Positions 51,595-59,839 of a stretch of 64,000 nucleotides of DNA are shown in pieces. Position 1 is the stretch's first letter. The number at the start of each line of letters is the position of its first letter. A program made the translations under genes and the position numbers. Below the pieces are notes generated by a model that was given only the letters and a program-made list of their open reading frames with translations, was not told the origin of the DNA and ran no database searches. The DNA is taken from NCBI RefSeq assembly GCF_030122805.1, contig NZ_CP126080.1:1183001-1247000 (forward strand), given 5' to 3'. The stretch comes from Mesobacillus sp. AQ2 (lineage in GTDB: Bacteria > Bacillota > Bacilli > Bacillales > Cytobacillaceae).

Positions 51595-51631
51595 AAAAAC
51601 AGACAGCCACAATCATGGTTGTCTGTTTTTA
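51595..51631 (+). terminator. Intrinsic terminator
   Basis: AAAAACAGACAGCC / GGTTGTCTGTTTTT stem after the NRDE gene. Confidence 0.9.
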
Positions 51632-51705
51632 TGAAAGCCTATTTCCGTACAAGGAAAAACAGACTCCGTTTTTATGGTAAGCAGGACCTGATGAAGAAAG
51701 AGCCT

Positions 51706-52671
51706 TTATTGAGCGAAGCTTTTAGCTGCTATATATTCCATCTTTAAATTGTCTATAATTTTCCGGACGGGAAGGATTTCTTTTATTTCACCAACCCTGG
51801 CACCTGCAAATACGAGGCCATTTTCTACATCCCCTGCAACTGAGGTAAGCAGCGAGTCAAGTGTGCAAAATTGGTAGGAGCAATTTTTCAGGCAATCACG
51901 GCATTTTTTGATCCGGAGTTTATCTGAAGTAGTAATAAGCCTTGTAAAATGATTTGCGATTGCCCGCCCTTGCAAGCCTACAGTTGTTTTTACCAGCTGC
52001 AGGTCTTTTTCTGCAGCCGAGATGTACTTTTCCTTAAAGCTTTGCGGAGCGTCACATTCCTCGCTGGCCACGAACCTTGTGCCCATTTGGACCCCAGAAG
52101 CTCCAAGTGATAATGCCCTGGCGATATCAGCACCAGTCAATATTCCTCCGGCAGCAATTACCGGGATGGACACAGCCTCAACAATCTCGGGGAGTATTTC
52201 AAATAATGGCCTGTCTGTCCCCAGATGCCCGCCGGCCTCAAATCCCTCCACAACCACGGCAGATGCACCCAGACGTTCCGAGATTTTAGCTAACTTCGCC
52301 GAAGAGACAATCGAAATGACAGGGATGCCAGCTTGTTTGCCCCAGGAATACATATCCCTTGATATCCCTGCTCCAGATATGATGAAATCCACTTTTTCAT
52401 CTAATGCAGCCTTCATTTTTTCAGCGAAATCATTCATTGCAAATAATACATTTACGCCAATGTATCCCTTCCTATCTGTTAGCTCGCGCGCCTTCCTGAT
52501 ATGTGACCGTAATTCCTCGGTCGAAATCCCTGTTCCGGAAATGATGCCAATCCCGCCTGCGTTAGCTACCGCTGAAGCTAATCCGCTCAGTGAAATTCCT
52601 ACCCCCATTCCTCCTTGCATGATTGGAACACTTGTAACCATATGGCCGATTTTAAGTTCTGGCAAATTCAT
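51706..52671 (-). CDS. Nitronate monooxygenase / FabK-like flavoprotein
   Basis: Encodes 321 residues. FMN-binding TIM-barrel enzyme of the NPD/2-nitropropane dioxygenase family. Seen: PIMQGGMGVGIS (about 16-27), GIGIISGTG, VVVEGFEAGGHLG (about 140-152) and IPVIAAGGI followed by ALGASGVQMGTRF. A Cys-rich stretch KKCRDCLKNCSYQFC (about 256-270) is unusual for the family and may bind a metal or cluster. Either nitronate oxidation or a reductase role is possible. Start follows AAAGGGGT. Confidence 0.85.
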   Translation of the reverse strand: MNLPELKIGHMVTSVPIMQGGMGVGISLSGLASAVANAGGIGIISGTGISTEELRSHIRKARELTDRKGYIGVNVLFAMNDFAEKMKAALDEKVDFIISGAGISRDMYSWGKQAGIPVISIVSSAKLAKISERLGASAVVVEGFEAGGHLGTDRPLFEILPEIVEAVSIPVIAAGGILTGADIARALSLGASGVQMGTRFVASEECDAPQSFKEKYISAAEKDLQLVKTTVGLQGRAIANHFTRLITTSDKLRIKKCRDCLKNCSYQFCTLDSLLTSVAGDVENGLVFAGARVGEIKEILPVRKIIDNLKMEYIAAKSFAQ

Positions 52672-52792
52672 GCTTATACCCCTTTCTGACTATATTCACT
52701 TGCAGTTTAGCATGGTGAAGTATAAAAAGAAGTGATTTTTAGCACTAGGTATTAAGTTTAGGTATAATAATTAAGTAATAATTTATTTTATA

Positions 52793-52823
52793 AAAAAAGA
52801 CACAGAAAAAATTCTGCGTCTAA
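52793..52823 (-). terminator. Terminator of the aldo/keto reductase gene
   Basis: AGACGCAGAA / TTCTGTGTCT stem; minus-strand tail TTTTTTT. Confidence 0.85.
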
Positions 52824-52842
52824 TTACTTACTTAGAGTTTAA

Positions 52843-53673
52843 TTAAAAATCGAAATTATCAGGATCCGGTCCTACACGCTCGTCTTTGTTCAAGCTGTTC
52901 AGACGGTCCATATCTTCGGTGTATAGTTCAAAGTCAAAGATATCTGCATTTTCGATAATGCGATGCTCCTTGATGGATTTTGGAATGGTCACCACGCCAT
53001 TTTGCAAATCCCAGCGAAGGATGATTTGTGCCGGTGATTTTCCATGCTTTTCAGCAATTTCGACAATCGTCGGTTCCGATAATAGTTCACCCTGTTTCAA
53101 TGGAGACCAAGCTTCCATCTGAATACCTTCGGCTTTACAGAATTCCAGAAGCTCCGTCTGGGCAAGATGTGGATGATATTCAACCTGGTTAACCATTGGC
53201 TTAATTTCTGCATCCGCCATCAAATCTTTTAGATGATGGACGTGGAAGTTACTGACACCAATCGCGCGGACACGGCCGTCTTTATAAAGCTTTTCAAGAG
53301 CTTTCCAAGTTTCCTTGTATTTTCCCGCAACCGGCCAGTGAATCAGGTAAAGATCAAGATAATCAAGGCCCAGCTTCTCCAAGCTTGTCTCGAAAGCTTG
53401 AAGAGTGGATTCATAACCTTGCTCCGAATTCCACACCTTTGTCGTGATAAACAACTCTTCACGAGCAACTCCCGCTTCTTTAAGTGCCTGTCCTACGCCT
53501 TCCTCATTCTTGTAAACCGCAGCAGTATCGATGCTTTTATAGCCATTCTTAAGGGCAGCTTTTACAGACTCAACAACTTCTGAGCCTTCCTTCACCTTGA
53601 ACACGCCAAGACCAAACCAAGGCATCTTGACACCGTTATGTAATTTAGTTGTATCCTGGAGATTTTTTGGCAT
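52843..53673 (-). CDS. yvgN: Aldo/keto reductase, glyoxal/methylglyoxal reductase type
   Basis: Encodes 276 residues, the same length as B. subtilis YvgN, an NADPH-dependent glyoxal and methylglyoxal reductase. Seen: catalytic tetrad Asp49 (SIDTAAVYKNE), Tyr54, Lys79 (TTKVWN) and His112 (LIHWP), AIGVSNF, and the C-terminal IPKSIKEHRIIENADIFDF with the Arg that contacts NADPH 2'-phosphate. Start follows GAGGAGG at 8 bases. Its 5' side faces tandem array 2. Confidence 0.93.
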   Translation of the reverse strand: MPKNLQDTTKLHNGVKMPWFGLGVFKVKEGSEVVESVKAALKNGYKSIDTAAVYKNEEGVGQALKEAGVAREELFITTKVWNSEQGYESTLQAFETSLEKLGLDYLDLYLIHWPVAGKYKETWKALEKLYKDGRVRAIGVSNFHVHHLKDLMADAEIKPMVNQVEYHPHLAQTELLEFCKAEGIQMEAWSPLKQGELLSEPTIVEIAEKHGKSPAQIILRWDLQNGVVTIPKSIKEHRIIENADIFDFELYTEDMDRLNSLNKDERVGPDPDNFDF

Positions 53674-53853
53674 CCCATGCGCCTCCTCTTCATTTTAATA
53701 CTTTCCTATCTTCTCACATTTTGATATTTCTAAAAAGCAATTGCATCCGAAGGGACGGTTTGCAGGGAACCGTGATAATCAGAGATGTACTGACTTTTTT
53801 TTAGGAAGGTTAGGAGGAGGCATGGGGAGAGCTGTTAAGAACCGCTCGGTATT

Positions 53854-54559
53854 TTGACAGGTTGAGGGCGATAGAGGTAAAAGCTGTCAAGAAAGTGTGG
53901 TTATTTTGACAGGTTCGGGGTGAGAGCGGTAAAAGCAGTCAAGAAAGCGTGGTTATTTTGACAGGTTCAGGGTGATAGCAGGAAAAGCTGTCAAGAAAGC
54001 GTGGTTATTTTGACAGGTTGAGGGTGATAGCGGTAAAAGCAGTCAAGAACCGGCCGTTATTTTGACAGGTTGGGGGCGACAGCAGGAAAAGCAGTCAAGA
54101 AAACGTCATTATTTTGACAGGTTCTGGGTGATGGAGGTAAAAGCTGTCAAGAAAACGTCGTTATTTTGACAGGTTCAGGGTGATAGCAGGAAAAGCAGTC
54201 AAGAAAGTGTGGTTATTTTGACAGGTTCGGAGTGAGAGCGGTAAAAGCAGTCAAGAAAGCGTCGTTATTTTGACAGGTTGAGGGTGATGGCGGTAAAAGC
54301 TGTCAAGAAAACGACGTTATGTTGACAGGTTCAGGGTGATAGCAGGAAAAGCAGTCAAGAAAGCGACGTTATTTTGACAGGTTCAGGGTGATAGCAGGAA
54401 AAGCAGTCAAGAAAGCGACGTTATTTTGACAGGTTGAGGGTGATGGCGGTAAAAGCTGTCAAGAAAACGTCGTTATTTTGACAGGTTGGGGACGATAGCA
54501 GGAAAAGCTGTCAAGAACCGGCCATTATTTTGACAGCTTTAAAACAAATGCCATACAAG
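53854..54559. repeat. Tandem array 2: 14 TTGACAG/CTGTCAA dyads with 52-bp period
   Basis: TTGACAG recurs at 53854, 53906, 53958 and every 52 bp to 54530 (one unit reads GTTGACAG with a changed flank). About 23 bp later each unit has CTGTCAA or its variant CAGTCAA, then a 15-bp spacer. Loop and spacer are both conserved with point changes. The last unit has a shorter, unrelated loop. It lies between divergent genes. The stretch 53700-53853 before it holds nothing I can identify. Confidence 0.95.
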
Positions 54560-54688
54560 CTGTCAAAAATCCTTTTCATTTCTCGGCCATAACTCAAAAA
54601 TCTGCGGGCAGGAGTCTTTCGTTTTTAAAAATGGGGTAAATTCACTCTATAAGCCATGCAGTGTTTTTATCAGAAGGAGGGAAAGGCC

Positions 54689-54916
54689 ATGATCATCAAA
54701 GTGTTGGGAACTGGTTGCAAAAAATCCAAGGTGCTTGAGGAGAATATTAATTTAGCGATCGATGAAGCTGGGGTGGCGGCTATTGTTGAAAAGATTGAAG
54801 ATGGGAAAGAAATCGAAAAGTATGCAGTAGATTGTACCCCCGCTGTGGTCATTGATGAAAATGTAGTCTCGGCGGGCAAACAGTTGACAGCGGAGGAAAT
54901 TAAGAAATTATTCTAA
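54689..54916 (+). CDS. Small thioredoxin-fold protein with CxxS site
   Basis: Encodes 75 residues. Matches the small 'redox-active disulfide protein 2' type of thioredoxin-fold proteins: beta-strand MIIKVLGTG, active-site loop at residues 10-13, helix, and the cis-Pro region DCTPAVVID (about 57-65). Relatives usually carry CxxC; here the site reads CKKS, so the resolving Cys is missing. Cys58 before the cis-Pro is an extra thiol. Start ATG 54689 is 9 bases after GGAGGG; the ATG at 54656 has no site. Confidence 0.8.
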   Translation: MIIKVLGTGCKKSKVLEENINLAIDEAGVAAIVEKIEDGKEIEKYAVDCTPAVVIDENVVSAGKQLTAEEIKKLF

Positions 54917-54950
54917 AACAATCATGCCTTCTTCACGGCCTGATTGTTTT
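54915..54950. terminator. Bidirectional terminator
   Basis: AAAACAATCATGCC / GGCCTGATTGTTTT stem between convergent genes. Confidence 0.85.
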
Positions 54951-55593
54951 CAAGAAATGCCTTTGTAGCCCATAGTGAAATGAGCAGGATAAGTTCAAAA
55001 CCGTTGGTCGCCGCATCGCTTTCCAATGGAAAGGGGACAGCACTTCCGATTCCCATTAGGATGACACCGATAGCCATCCATTTCCACTTCCTTTTTTTCC
55101 ATAAGATGATGCCGGCAATAAGCAAGGCGGCAGTAACGCCAATGATCATGATTGGCGGACCATGGGAGCCTGATGAATCATAGCTTAACACTCCATATGA
55201 GCGATCTGGCTCCAGTTCGAGGCCTACCGTATTTTGAACAAGCTCAGAGATGACCATTGACAGTGTGAGGAATCCCGCAAAGAGCAACCCGCCTCGCCCT
55301 TTTAACCATGCGATGGCGATGGCCTCGCTGGCTGCAGCCCAGGAAAAAATAATCAGTAATGGGGTGAAAAGGGCATGAAACCAAAAACGCAAAAGATTCA
55401 TGGTCTTTAAAAAAGAGCCTTCGCCGATCAAGCTTCCAAACGCAAGAATCAGGTTGTCATACACCAGTCCGAACGTAACGAGCAAAAGTACATTCATCCA
55501 CCTGAGAATTCCGAATTTGATTGAAGCTTTTAAACCCCAAAGGAATAAAATTAAGTAGATGAGGGAATATAATGCGTAGATATAAGGGTCCAT
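54922..55593 (-). CDS. Multispanning membrane protein of unknown function
   Basis: About 223 residues, seven or so hydrophobic helices. Start set at ATG 55593 (MDPYIYALYSLIYLI), about 10 bases after GGGAGG; the longer frame upstream lacks a site. Conserved-looking features are FWFHALFTPLLIIFSWAAASEA in the third/fourth helix and a periplasmic-side SYDSSGSHGPP loop. No family recognised with confidence. Convergent with the thioredoxin-fold gene. Confidence 0.7.
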   Translation of the reverse strand: MDPYIYALYSLIYLILFLWGLKASIKFGILRWMNVLLLVTFGLVYDNLILAFGSLIGEGSFLKTMNLLRFWFHALFTPLLIIFSWAAASEAIAIAWLKGRGGLLFAGFLTLSMVISELVQNTVGLELEPDRSYGVLSYDSSGSHGPPIMIIGVTAALLIAGIILWKKRKWKWMAIGVILMGIGSAVPFPLESDAATNGFELILLISLWATKAFLENNQAVKKA

Positions 55594-55799
55594 GGAACAT
55601 GTTCCTCCCAGTCGAGTTTGTACCATTGTTCCCGTTGGGTCATCTGTAAAAACATGTGTCAATGTTATTAACTTTTTTATAGTTTCTAACAAATAAATCG
55701 TATTCTTAAAAATTACTAATAGTTTTATAAGTGAACTTCATATATCATGGGAATTGTAAGCATATTCATCGATATTTTTGACGGAGAACAGGAGAAAAC

Positions 55800-56645
55800 A
55801 TGACGACATTAAATAACATTGCATGGGTAACCGACAGTACAGCTTCACTATCTGAAGAGTTCATAAAAGAAAACCATATATATGTTGTACCTTTAAGCAT
55901 TATTTTTGGCGAAGAATCCTATTTGGAGGGCGTTGATATTACAGCAGAGGATTTTTATCCAAAGCTTGCCGCATCAAAGGTCCTGCCGAAAACATCGCAG
56001 CCCGCGATCGGAGAGTTTGTGGAACTTTATCAGAAACTCAAGGAGCAATACAAACATGCGATTGCGATTCACGCATCAAGTGCCCTTACAGGAACTTACC
56101 AATCTTCAGTAGCCGCTTCCAGCATGGTGGAATTCAAGGTTGATGTCATCGATTCTAAAATTGGGTCCTTTCCATTAGGACGCATGGTTGAAAAGGGGAT
56201 TGAGCTTCAAAATGAAGGCAAGTCATACGATGAAATCGTTTCCTATTTAAGGACGCTGCCTGACAAGGCCAATCTGTATATGGCACCGGGAAGCCTGGAG
56301 CAGCTGCACAAAGGCGGCCGCCTGTCGACTACACAGGTGATCATCGGGAGCTTGATTAAACTGAAGCTGATCGTCAGGTTTGATGATGGAAAGGTTGTTC
56401 TTTTTGATAAAATCAGGACAGAAAAAAAGGTGAAGGAGCGCTTGTTCCAAATTTTTGATGAGGCATCTGGCAATGTAAAGGAAGCCAGTGTCATTCATGG
56501 AAATGTGCCACAATTGGCAAACGAATGGCAGGCAGAACTGCAGCAGCGTTTCCCAAATATATCTTTTACCACTACTACCTTCAGTCCTGTTGCCGGAACA
56601 CATACCGGGCAGGGCACGATCGGATTGGCATGGGTGAATGAATAG
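55800..56645 (+). CDS. DegV-family fatty-acid-binding protein
   Basis: Encodes 281 residues. DegV/FakB proteins bind a fatty acid so that FakA can phosphorylate it. Seen: VTDSTASLSEE (residues 10-20), DFYPKLAASKVLPKTSQPA (about 47-65), and HASSALTGTYQS (about 100-111), the Ser/Thr contacts for the carboxylate; C-terminal SPVAGTHTGQGTIGLAW holds the conserved His. Start ATG after AGGAGAAAAC. It stands alone, without a FakA gene nearby. Confidence 0.9.
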   Translation: MTTLNNIAWVTDSTASLSEEFIKENHIYVVPLSIIFGEESYLEGVDITAEDFYPKLAASKVLPKTSQPAIGEFVELYQKLKEQYKHAIAIHASSALTGTYQSSVAASSMVEFKVDVIDSKIGSFPLGRMVEKGIELQNEGKSYDEIVSYLRTLPDKANLYMAPGSLEQLHKGGRLSTTQVIIGSLIKLKLIVRFDDGKVVLFDKIRTEKKVKERLFQIFDEASGNVKEASVIHGNVPQLANEWQAELQQRFPNISFTTTTFSPVAGTHTGQGTIGLAWVNE

Positions 56646-56650
56646 GATCT

Positions 56651-56692
56651 AAAAAAGGGAACCAGCCTACGCAGGGCTGATTCCCTTTTTTT
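56651..56692 (+). terminator. Terminator of the DegV-family gene
   Basis: AAAAAGGGAACCAGCC / GGGCTGATTCCCTTTTT stem with T tail. Confidence 0.9.
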
Positions 56693-56731
56693 AAAAAGAA
56701 AGCCTGCAACTTTAATAGCTGCGGGCTTTTC
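56691..56731 (-). terminator. Terminator of pbuG
   Basis: AAGCCCGCA / TGCAGGCTT stem; minus-strand tail TTCTTTTTAA, 6 bp beyond the pbuG stop. Confidence 0.75.
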
Positions 56732-56736
56732 GTTTG

Positions 56737-58029
56737 CTATACATAAATAAAATAACCGACAAACAGGAATCCAAGAACATACATAATCGGGTGGACATCT
56801 CTGGATTTGCCCATGCCAAGCATCATTAATGGATAAAGAATGAAGCCGAGCGCAATCCCTGTTGCGACACTGAAAGTGAGCGGCATCATAATGATGGTCA
56901 CGAAAGCCGGAATGATGACAGCCAGGTTATTCCAGTTAATCTTGCTGATTTCAGTTGCCATCAGCGCACCTACGATAATCAATGCTGGTGCGGTGACTTC
57001 CGGAGTGATCACGGATAGTACAGGTGAGAAAAACAAGGCTGCGCCAAAACATGCAGCAATGATGACGGAAGTGAATCCGGTGCGGCCCCCGACCGCGATT
57101 CCTGCTGAAGATTCCACGAATGATGCGGTTGTTGAAGTGCCGAGTACAGCACCAGCAACCGCCGAGCCAGCATCTGCAAGCAGGGCACGGCCTGCATTCG
57201 GGATTTTATTATCCTTCATCAATCCCGCCTGGCTTGCTACTGCAATCAATGCACCCGCCGTATCGAAGAATGCAACGAACAGGAAGGTGAAAATGACGGC
57301 AAGCACATCCGGTGAGAAAATATCCCCTAAGTGGTTGAAGACAACGCCGAAAGTAGGAGAAATGTCTGGAACAGTGCCGACAACGGCGTCAGGTTTTTCA
57401 ATCAAGCCAGTAGAGATCCCGATGATCGTGGCAATGACCATTCCGTAAAAAATACCTCCGCTGACCCCGCGGACCATCATGATCACACTGATGATGAAAC
57501 CGAACAAAGCAAGCAATACCGGCCCCGATGTAAGGTTGCCAATCGACACAAATGTCGCTTCGCTGCCAACTATGATTCCAGCATTTTTCAGGCCGATGAA
57601 GGCAACGAAAAAGCCGATTCCCGCTGCGATGGCATGCTTCAGGTCCTGTGGAATGACATTGATGATCTTTTCACGGATTTTAAGAAGGCTGAGGATAACG
57701 AACAGGACACCCGCAACAAAGACGCCGGTAAGGGCGACCTCCCATTCAACACCCATCCCTATGCTGACGCTAAAAGTGAAAAAAGAATTCAAGCCCATGC
57801 TTGGAGCGATTCCGATCGGAAAATTGGCAAGCAGTCCTATGAGCAAAGAGCCAATGATGGCAGAAAGCGCTGTCGCTGTAAAAACGGCACCCTTGTCCAT
57901 GCCGGCCTGGCTTAGGATCATCGGATTGACGACAAGAATATACGCCATCGATAAGAATGTCGTAATCCCGGCAAGTGACTCTTGTTTATAACTGGTGTTT
58001 CGTTCTGCAAACTGGAAAAAGTTTTTCAT
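56737..58029 (-). CDS. pbuG: Hypoxanthine/guanine permease
   Basis: Encodes 430 residues, AzgA-type NCS2 family purine permease with about 12-14 helices. Seen: TSYKQESLAGITTFLSMAYILVVNP (about 12-36), GLNSFFTFSV, ATALSAIIGSLLIG, FDTAGALIAVASQAGL (about 255-270) and GTSTTASFVESSAGIAVGGRTG (about 294-315), the substrate-site signature. Start ATG about 10 bases after AGGAGG. The leader holds a guanine riboswitch and terminator, so high guanine or hypoxanthine shuts the gene off. Confidence 0.95.
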   Translation of the reverse strand: MKNFFQFAERNTSYKQESLAGITTFLSMAYILVVNPMILSQAGMDKGAVFTATALSAIIGSLLIGLLANFPIGIAPSMGLNSFFTFSVSIGMGVEWEVALTGVFVAGVLFVILSLLKIREKIINVIPQDLKHAIAAGIGFFVAFIGLKNAGIIVGSEATFVSIGNLTSGPVLLALFGFIISVIMMVRGVSGGIFYGMVIATIIGISTGLIEKPDAVVGTVPDISPTFGVVFNHLGDIFSPDVLAVIFTFLFVAFFDTAGALIAVASQAGLMKDNKIPNAGRALLADAGSAVAGAVLGTSTTASFVESSAGIAVGGRTGFTSVIIAACFGAALFFSPVLSVITPEVTAPALIIVGALMATEISKINWNNLAVIIPAFVTIIMMPLTFSVATGIALGFILYPLMMLGMGKSRDVHPIMYVLGFLFVGYFIYV

Positions 58030-58059
58030 ATGTGCTGTCCTCCTGGTTGTTTATTTGAG

Positions 58060-58095
58060 AAAATAAAAAACTCCGGCAGTGCATGCTGCCGGAGT
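58060..58095 (-). terminator. Riboswitch-controlled terminator of pbuG
   Basis: ACTCCGGCAG / CTGCCGGAGT stem followed on the minus strand by TTTTTTATTTT, 31 bp before the pbuG start. Confidence 0.92.
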
Positions 58096-58145
58096 ACCAC
58101 AAAGGACAAAACAAATGCCAAAAAAGAGTGGCAAATATCTAAGTC

Positions 58146-58214
58146 CCTTGTAGTCACGCCTTTTACGGTAGCATGGTAGAAACGTCCGAGCCATATTCTC
58201 GAACATATACAAGG
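58146..58214 (-). promoter_or_regulatory. Purine (guanine-type) riboswitch aptamer
   Basis: P1 stem CCTTGTA / TACAAGG encloses the purine-aptamer core: TATATG, GGACGTTTCTACC, CCGTAAA and GACTAC. The base equivalent to position 74 is C, which pairs with guanine/hypoxanthine rather than adenine. A terminator follows 50 bp later. Confidence 0.95.
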
Positions 58215-58243
58215 AAAAATGATGGATTTAAATAATAATAGAG

Positions 58244-58272
58244 ATAGTATCAGTTATTTTTTCCTAGGTCAA
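58244..58272 (-). promoter_or_regulatory. pbuG promoter
   Basis: Minus strand TTGACC, 17 bp, TACTAT; predicted start near 58237, about 23 bases before the riboswitch P1 stem. Confidence 0.75.
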
Positions 58273-58359
58273 TTGGATTCCAGGAAGTTTATCTATTTGA
58301 TTTTTTCTGATTATTAGCAGGATGACATTAAATGTTCTGGAAGTTGGCTGTTAAATTTA

Positions 58360-58480
58360 GATGCTGGTTTCCAAGTCGCGGAATGATAGTGGAAATTAGC
58401 GGAATTATATGGCTGTTTCACGAAATTGCAGGTGGATTTTGCGGGAAATTAATTCGGTTTCGCGGAATTGCATTATTTTC
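58360..58480. repeat. Degenerate GCGGAATT-type repeats
   Basis: Several variants of GCGGAATT / GGAAATT recur unevenly (58377, 58390, 58399, 58441, 58460). It may be a decayed tandem array. The remainder of the 58273-58686 gap shows no gene. Confidence 0.35.
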
Positions 58481-58686
58481 ACATATAAATCATTCATTCC
58501 TGGGACCTGGTTGAAATTGCTGTAATAGAGTAATCCTTGGCAGGGTATCGAAAGTCCCGCTATTATGGAGTTTTGACAACTTTTTGAATGAAATATGTGA
58601 ATAAAAAATGAACTAATTAGCAAAACACCCCTGATTGGATGACAACTTACTATAATGATAGTGTAATCCAAACGGAGGTGCCAATA

Positions 58687-59007
58687 ATGAACGTAACGAC
58701 GATTATTGAGTTGGAAAATCGCGAAGTGGAAAAGATGGCTGGCGCAAAACTGGTTTTTACTCAGGAGCAAATTGACGCAAATATCGTGGAGACATGTGTA
58801 GATTGTTTTAAATATGAAGGATCAGATGAATGCCTGGATACGGACGATGCAATGCAGAGGGTATTTGAAACATTGAAAGCTGACGGATTGATTCCTGAAG
58901 CAGTGCAGGATTTTTCCTATGAAATGCCTTCATGTGAAAGGTTGAGAAAAGAAGTATACGAAGAACAGGACATGCCGCAAAAGGTAGTCCTCAGTTTCGC
59001 AATATAA
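58687..59007 (+). CDS. Small acidic protein of unknown function with CxxC
   Basis: Encodes 106 residues, acidic, no membrane segment. A central VETCVDCFKYEGSDEC segment (about residues 35-50) has a CxxC and a nearby third Cys, and a fourth Cys lies near residue 79 (MPSCERL). A metal-binding or redox role is possible but unproven. Start ATG 58687 is 7 bases after GGAGGTG; the ATG at 58639 lacks a site. Own terminator follows. Confidence 0.75.
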   Translation: MNVTTIIELENREVEKMAGAKLVFTQEQIDANIVETCVDCFKYEGSDECLDTDDAMQRVFETLKADGLIPEAVQDFSYEMPSCERLRKEVYEEQDMPQKVVLSFAI

Positions 59008-59015
59008 AGAAAGAT

Positions 59016-59047
59016 AAAAAAGGAGTTCATAATGAACTCCTTTTTTA
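59016..59047 (+). terminator. Intrinsic terminator
   Basis: AAAAAAGGAGTTCAT / ATGAACTCCTTTTTT stem. Confidence 0.9.
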
Positions 59048-59102
59048 TCGAAAACGTGACTTTTGTCAAAGAGAAGATAAAAGTAGGCTTATATAATAGT
59101 AA

Positions 59103-59117
59103 ATGAAAACGCTTTCA
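59103..59117. promoter_or_regulatory. CcpA operator (cre) of the oxidoreductase operon
   Basis: ATGAAAACGCTTTCA fits WTGNAANCGNWNNCW fully. It lies 5 bp after a TATAAT (59092-59097) at the expected start of transcription and before the ribosome site, a position for repression by CcpA. Confidence 0.75.
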
Positions 59118-59138
59118 ATAGAAGAAGGAGGTGGAGCC

Positions 59139-59825
59139 GTGAAACGAGGTGCGGATATAACCATTATTACCGGCCATTTTGGCAGCGGCAAAACCGAGAT
59201 ATCGATCAATCTGGCGTTAGAAGCAGCAAAGGAGAGGACGAGAGTCGCAGTCGCCGATCTTGATATTGTCAATCCTTATTATCGTGCAAGGGATGCCAGG
59301 GCTATTTTTTCAGAAAAAGGGATTGAATTGATTGCACCTGCTGAAAGGCTTGCTGCTGCGGACTTGCCGATTGTTCCTGGCGATTTAAGCAGGGTGATTT
59401 ATGATCCGTCGTATAAGCTGATTGTCGATGCAGGCGGGGATAAGGATGGGGCGACAGCACTGGGTCAATTCTACAGCGATTGGAAAGAGATGAAGCTAGA
59501 GGTACTCTTTGTCCTGAATGCCAACCGGCCTTACGTAAGTACTCTGGAAGGTGCAATGGATACCTTGAAGAAAATTGAAAAAGCCTCAAGATTGAAGATC
59601 ACCGGCATCATCAATAATTCAAATGTTGGAAATGATACCACGGATCAGGATGTGTCGAATGGCTTGAAACTGAGTATGGCTCTATCGGAACAGCTTGGAA
59701 TTCCGATGTTGTACACGGTAGTGCCGCAGCATTTAGCAACTGAAGCATTAGAAGAAGTCGATATTGAGGCGGCAGCACCAGTGAAGGTGATCTCCAGGTA
59801 TCTGAGATTGCCGTGGGAAATGTAA
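59139..59825 (+). CDS. P-loop ATPase of the CobQ/MinD type, oxidoreductase-associated
   Basis: Encodes 228 residues. Walker A GHFGSGKTE about 11-19 with the deviant spacing of MinD/CobQ-like proteins, DLDIVNPYYRARD (about 43-55) as switch region and VDAGGD (about 98-103) as Walker B. Homologues are found before 2-oxoacid:ferredoxin oxidoreductase genes in anaerobic Firmicutes; a cofactor- or cluster-assembly role is inferred. Start is GTG 59139 after AAGGAGGTGG. The ATG at 59103 is in frame but is part of the cre site. Confidence 0.85.
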   Translation: MKRGADITIITGHFGSGKTEISINLALEAAKERTRVAVADLDIVNPYYRARDARAIFSEKGIELIAPAERLAAADLPIVPGDLSRVIYDPSYKLIVDAGGDKDGATALGQFYSDWKEMKLEVLFVLNANRPYVSTLEGAMDTLKKIEKASRLKITGIINNSNVGNDTTDQDVSNGLKLSMALSEQLGIPMLYTVVPQHLATEALEEVDIEAAAPVKVISRYLRLPWEM

Positions 59826-59839
59826 AGGAGGCAAAAGCA

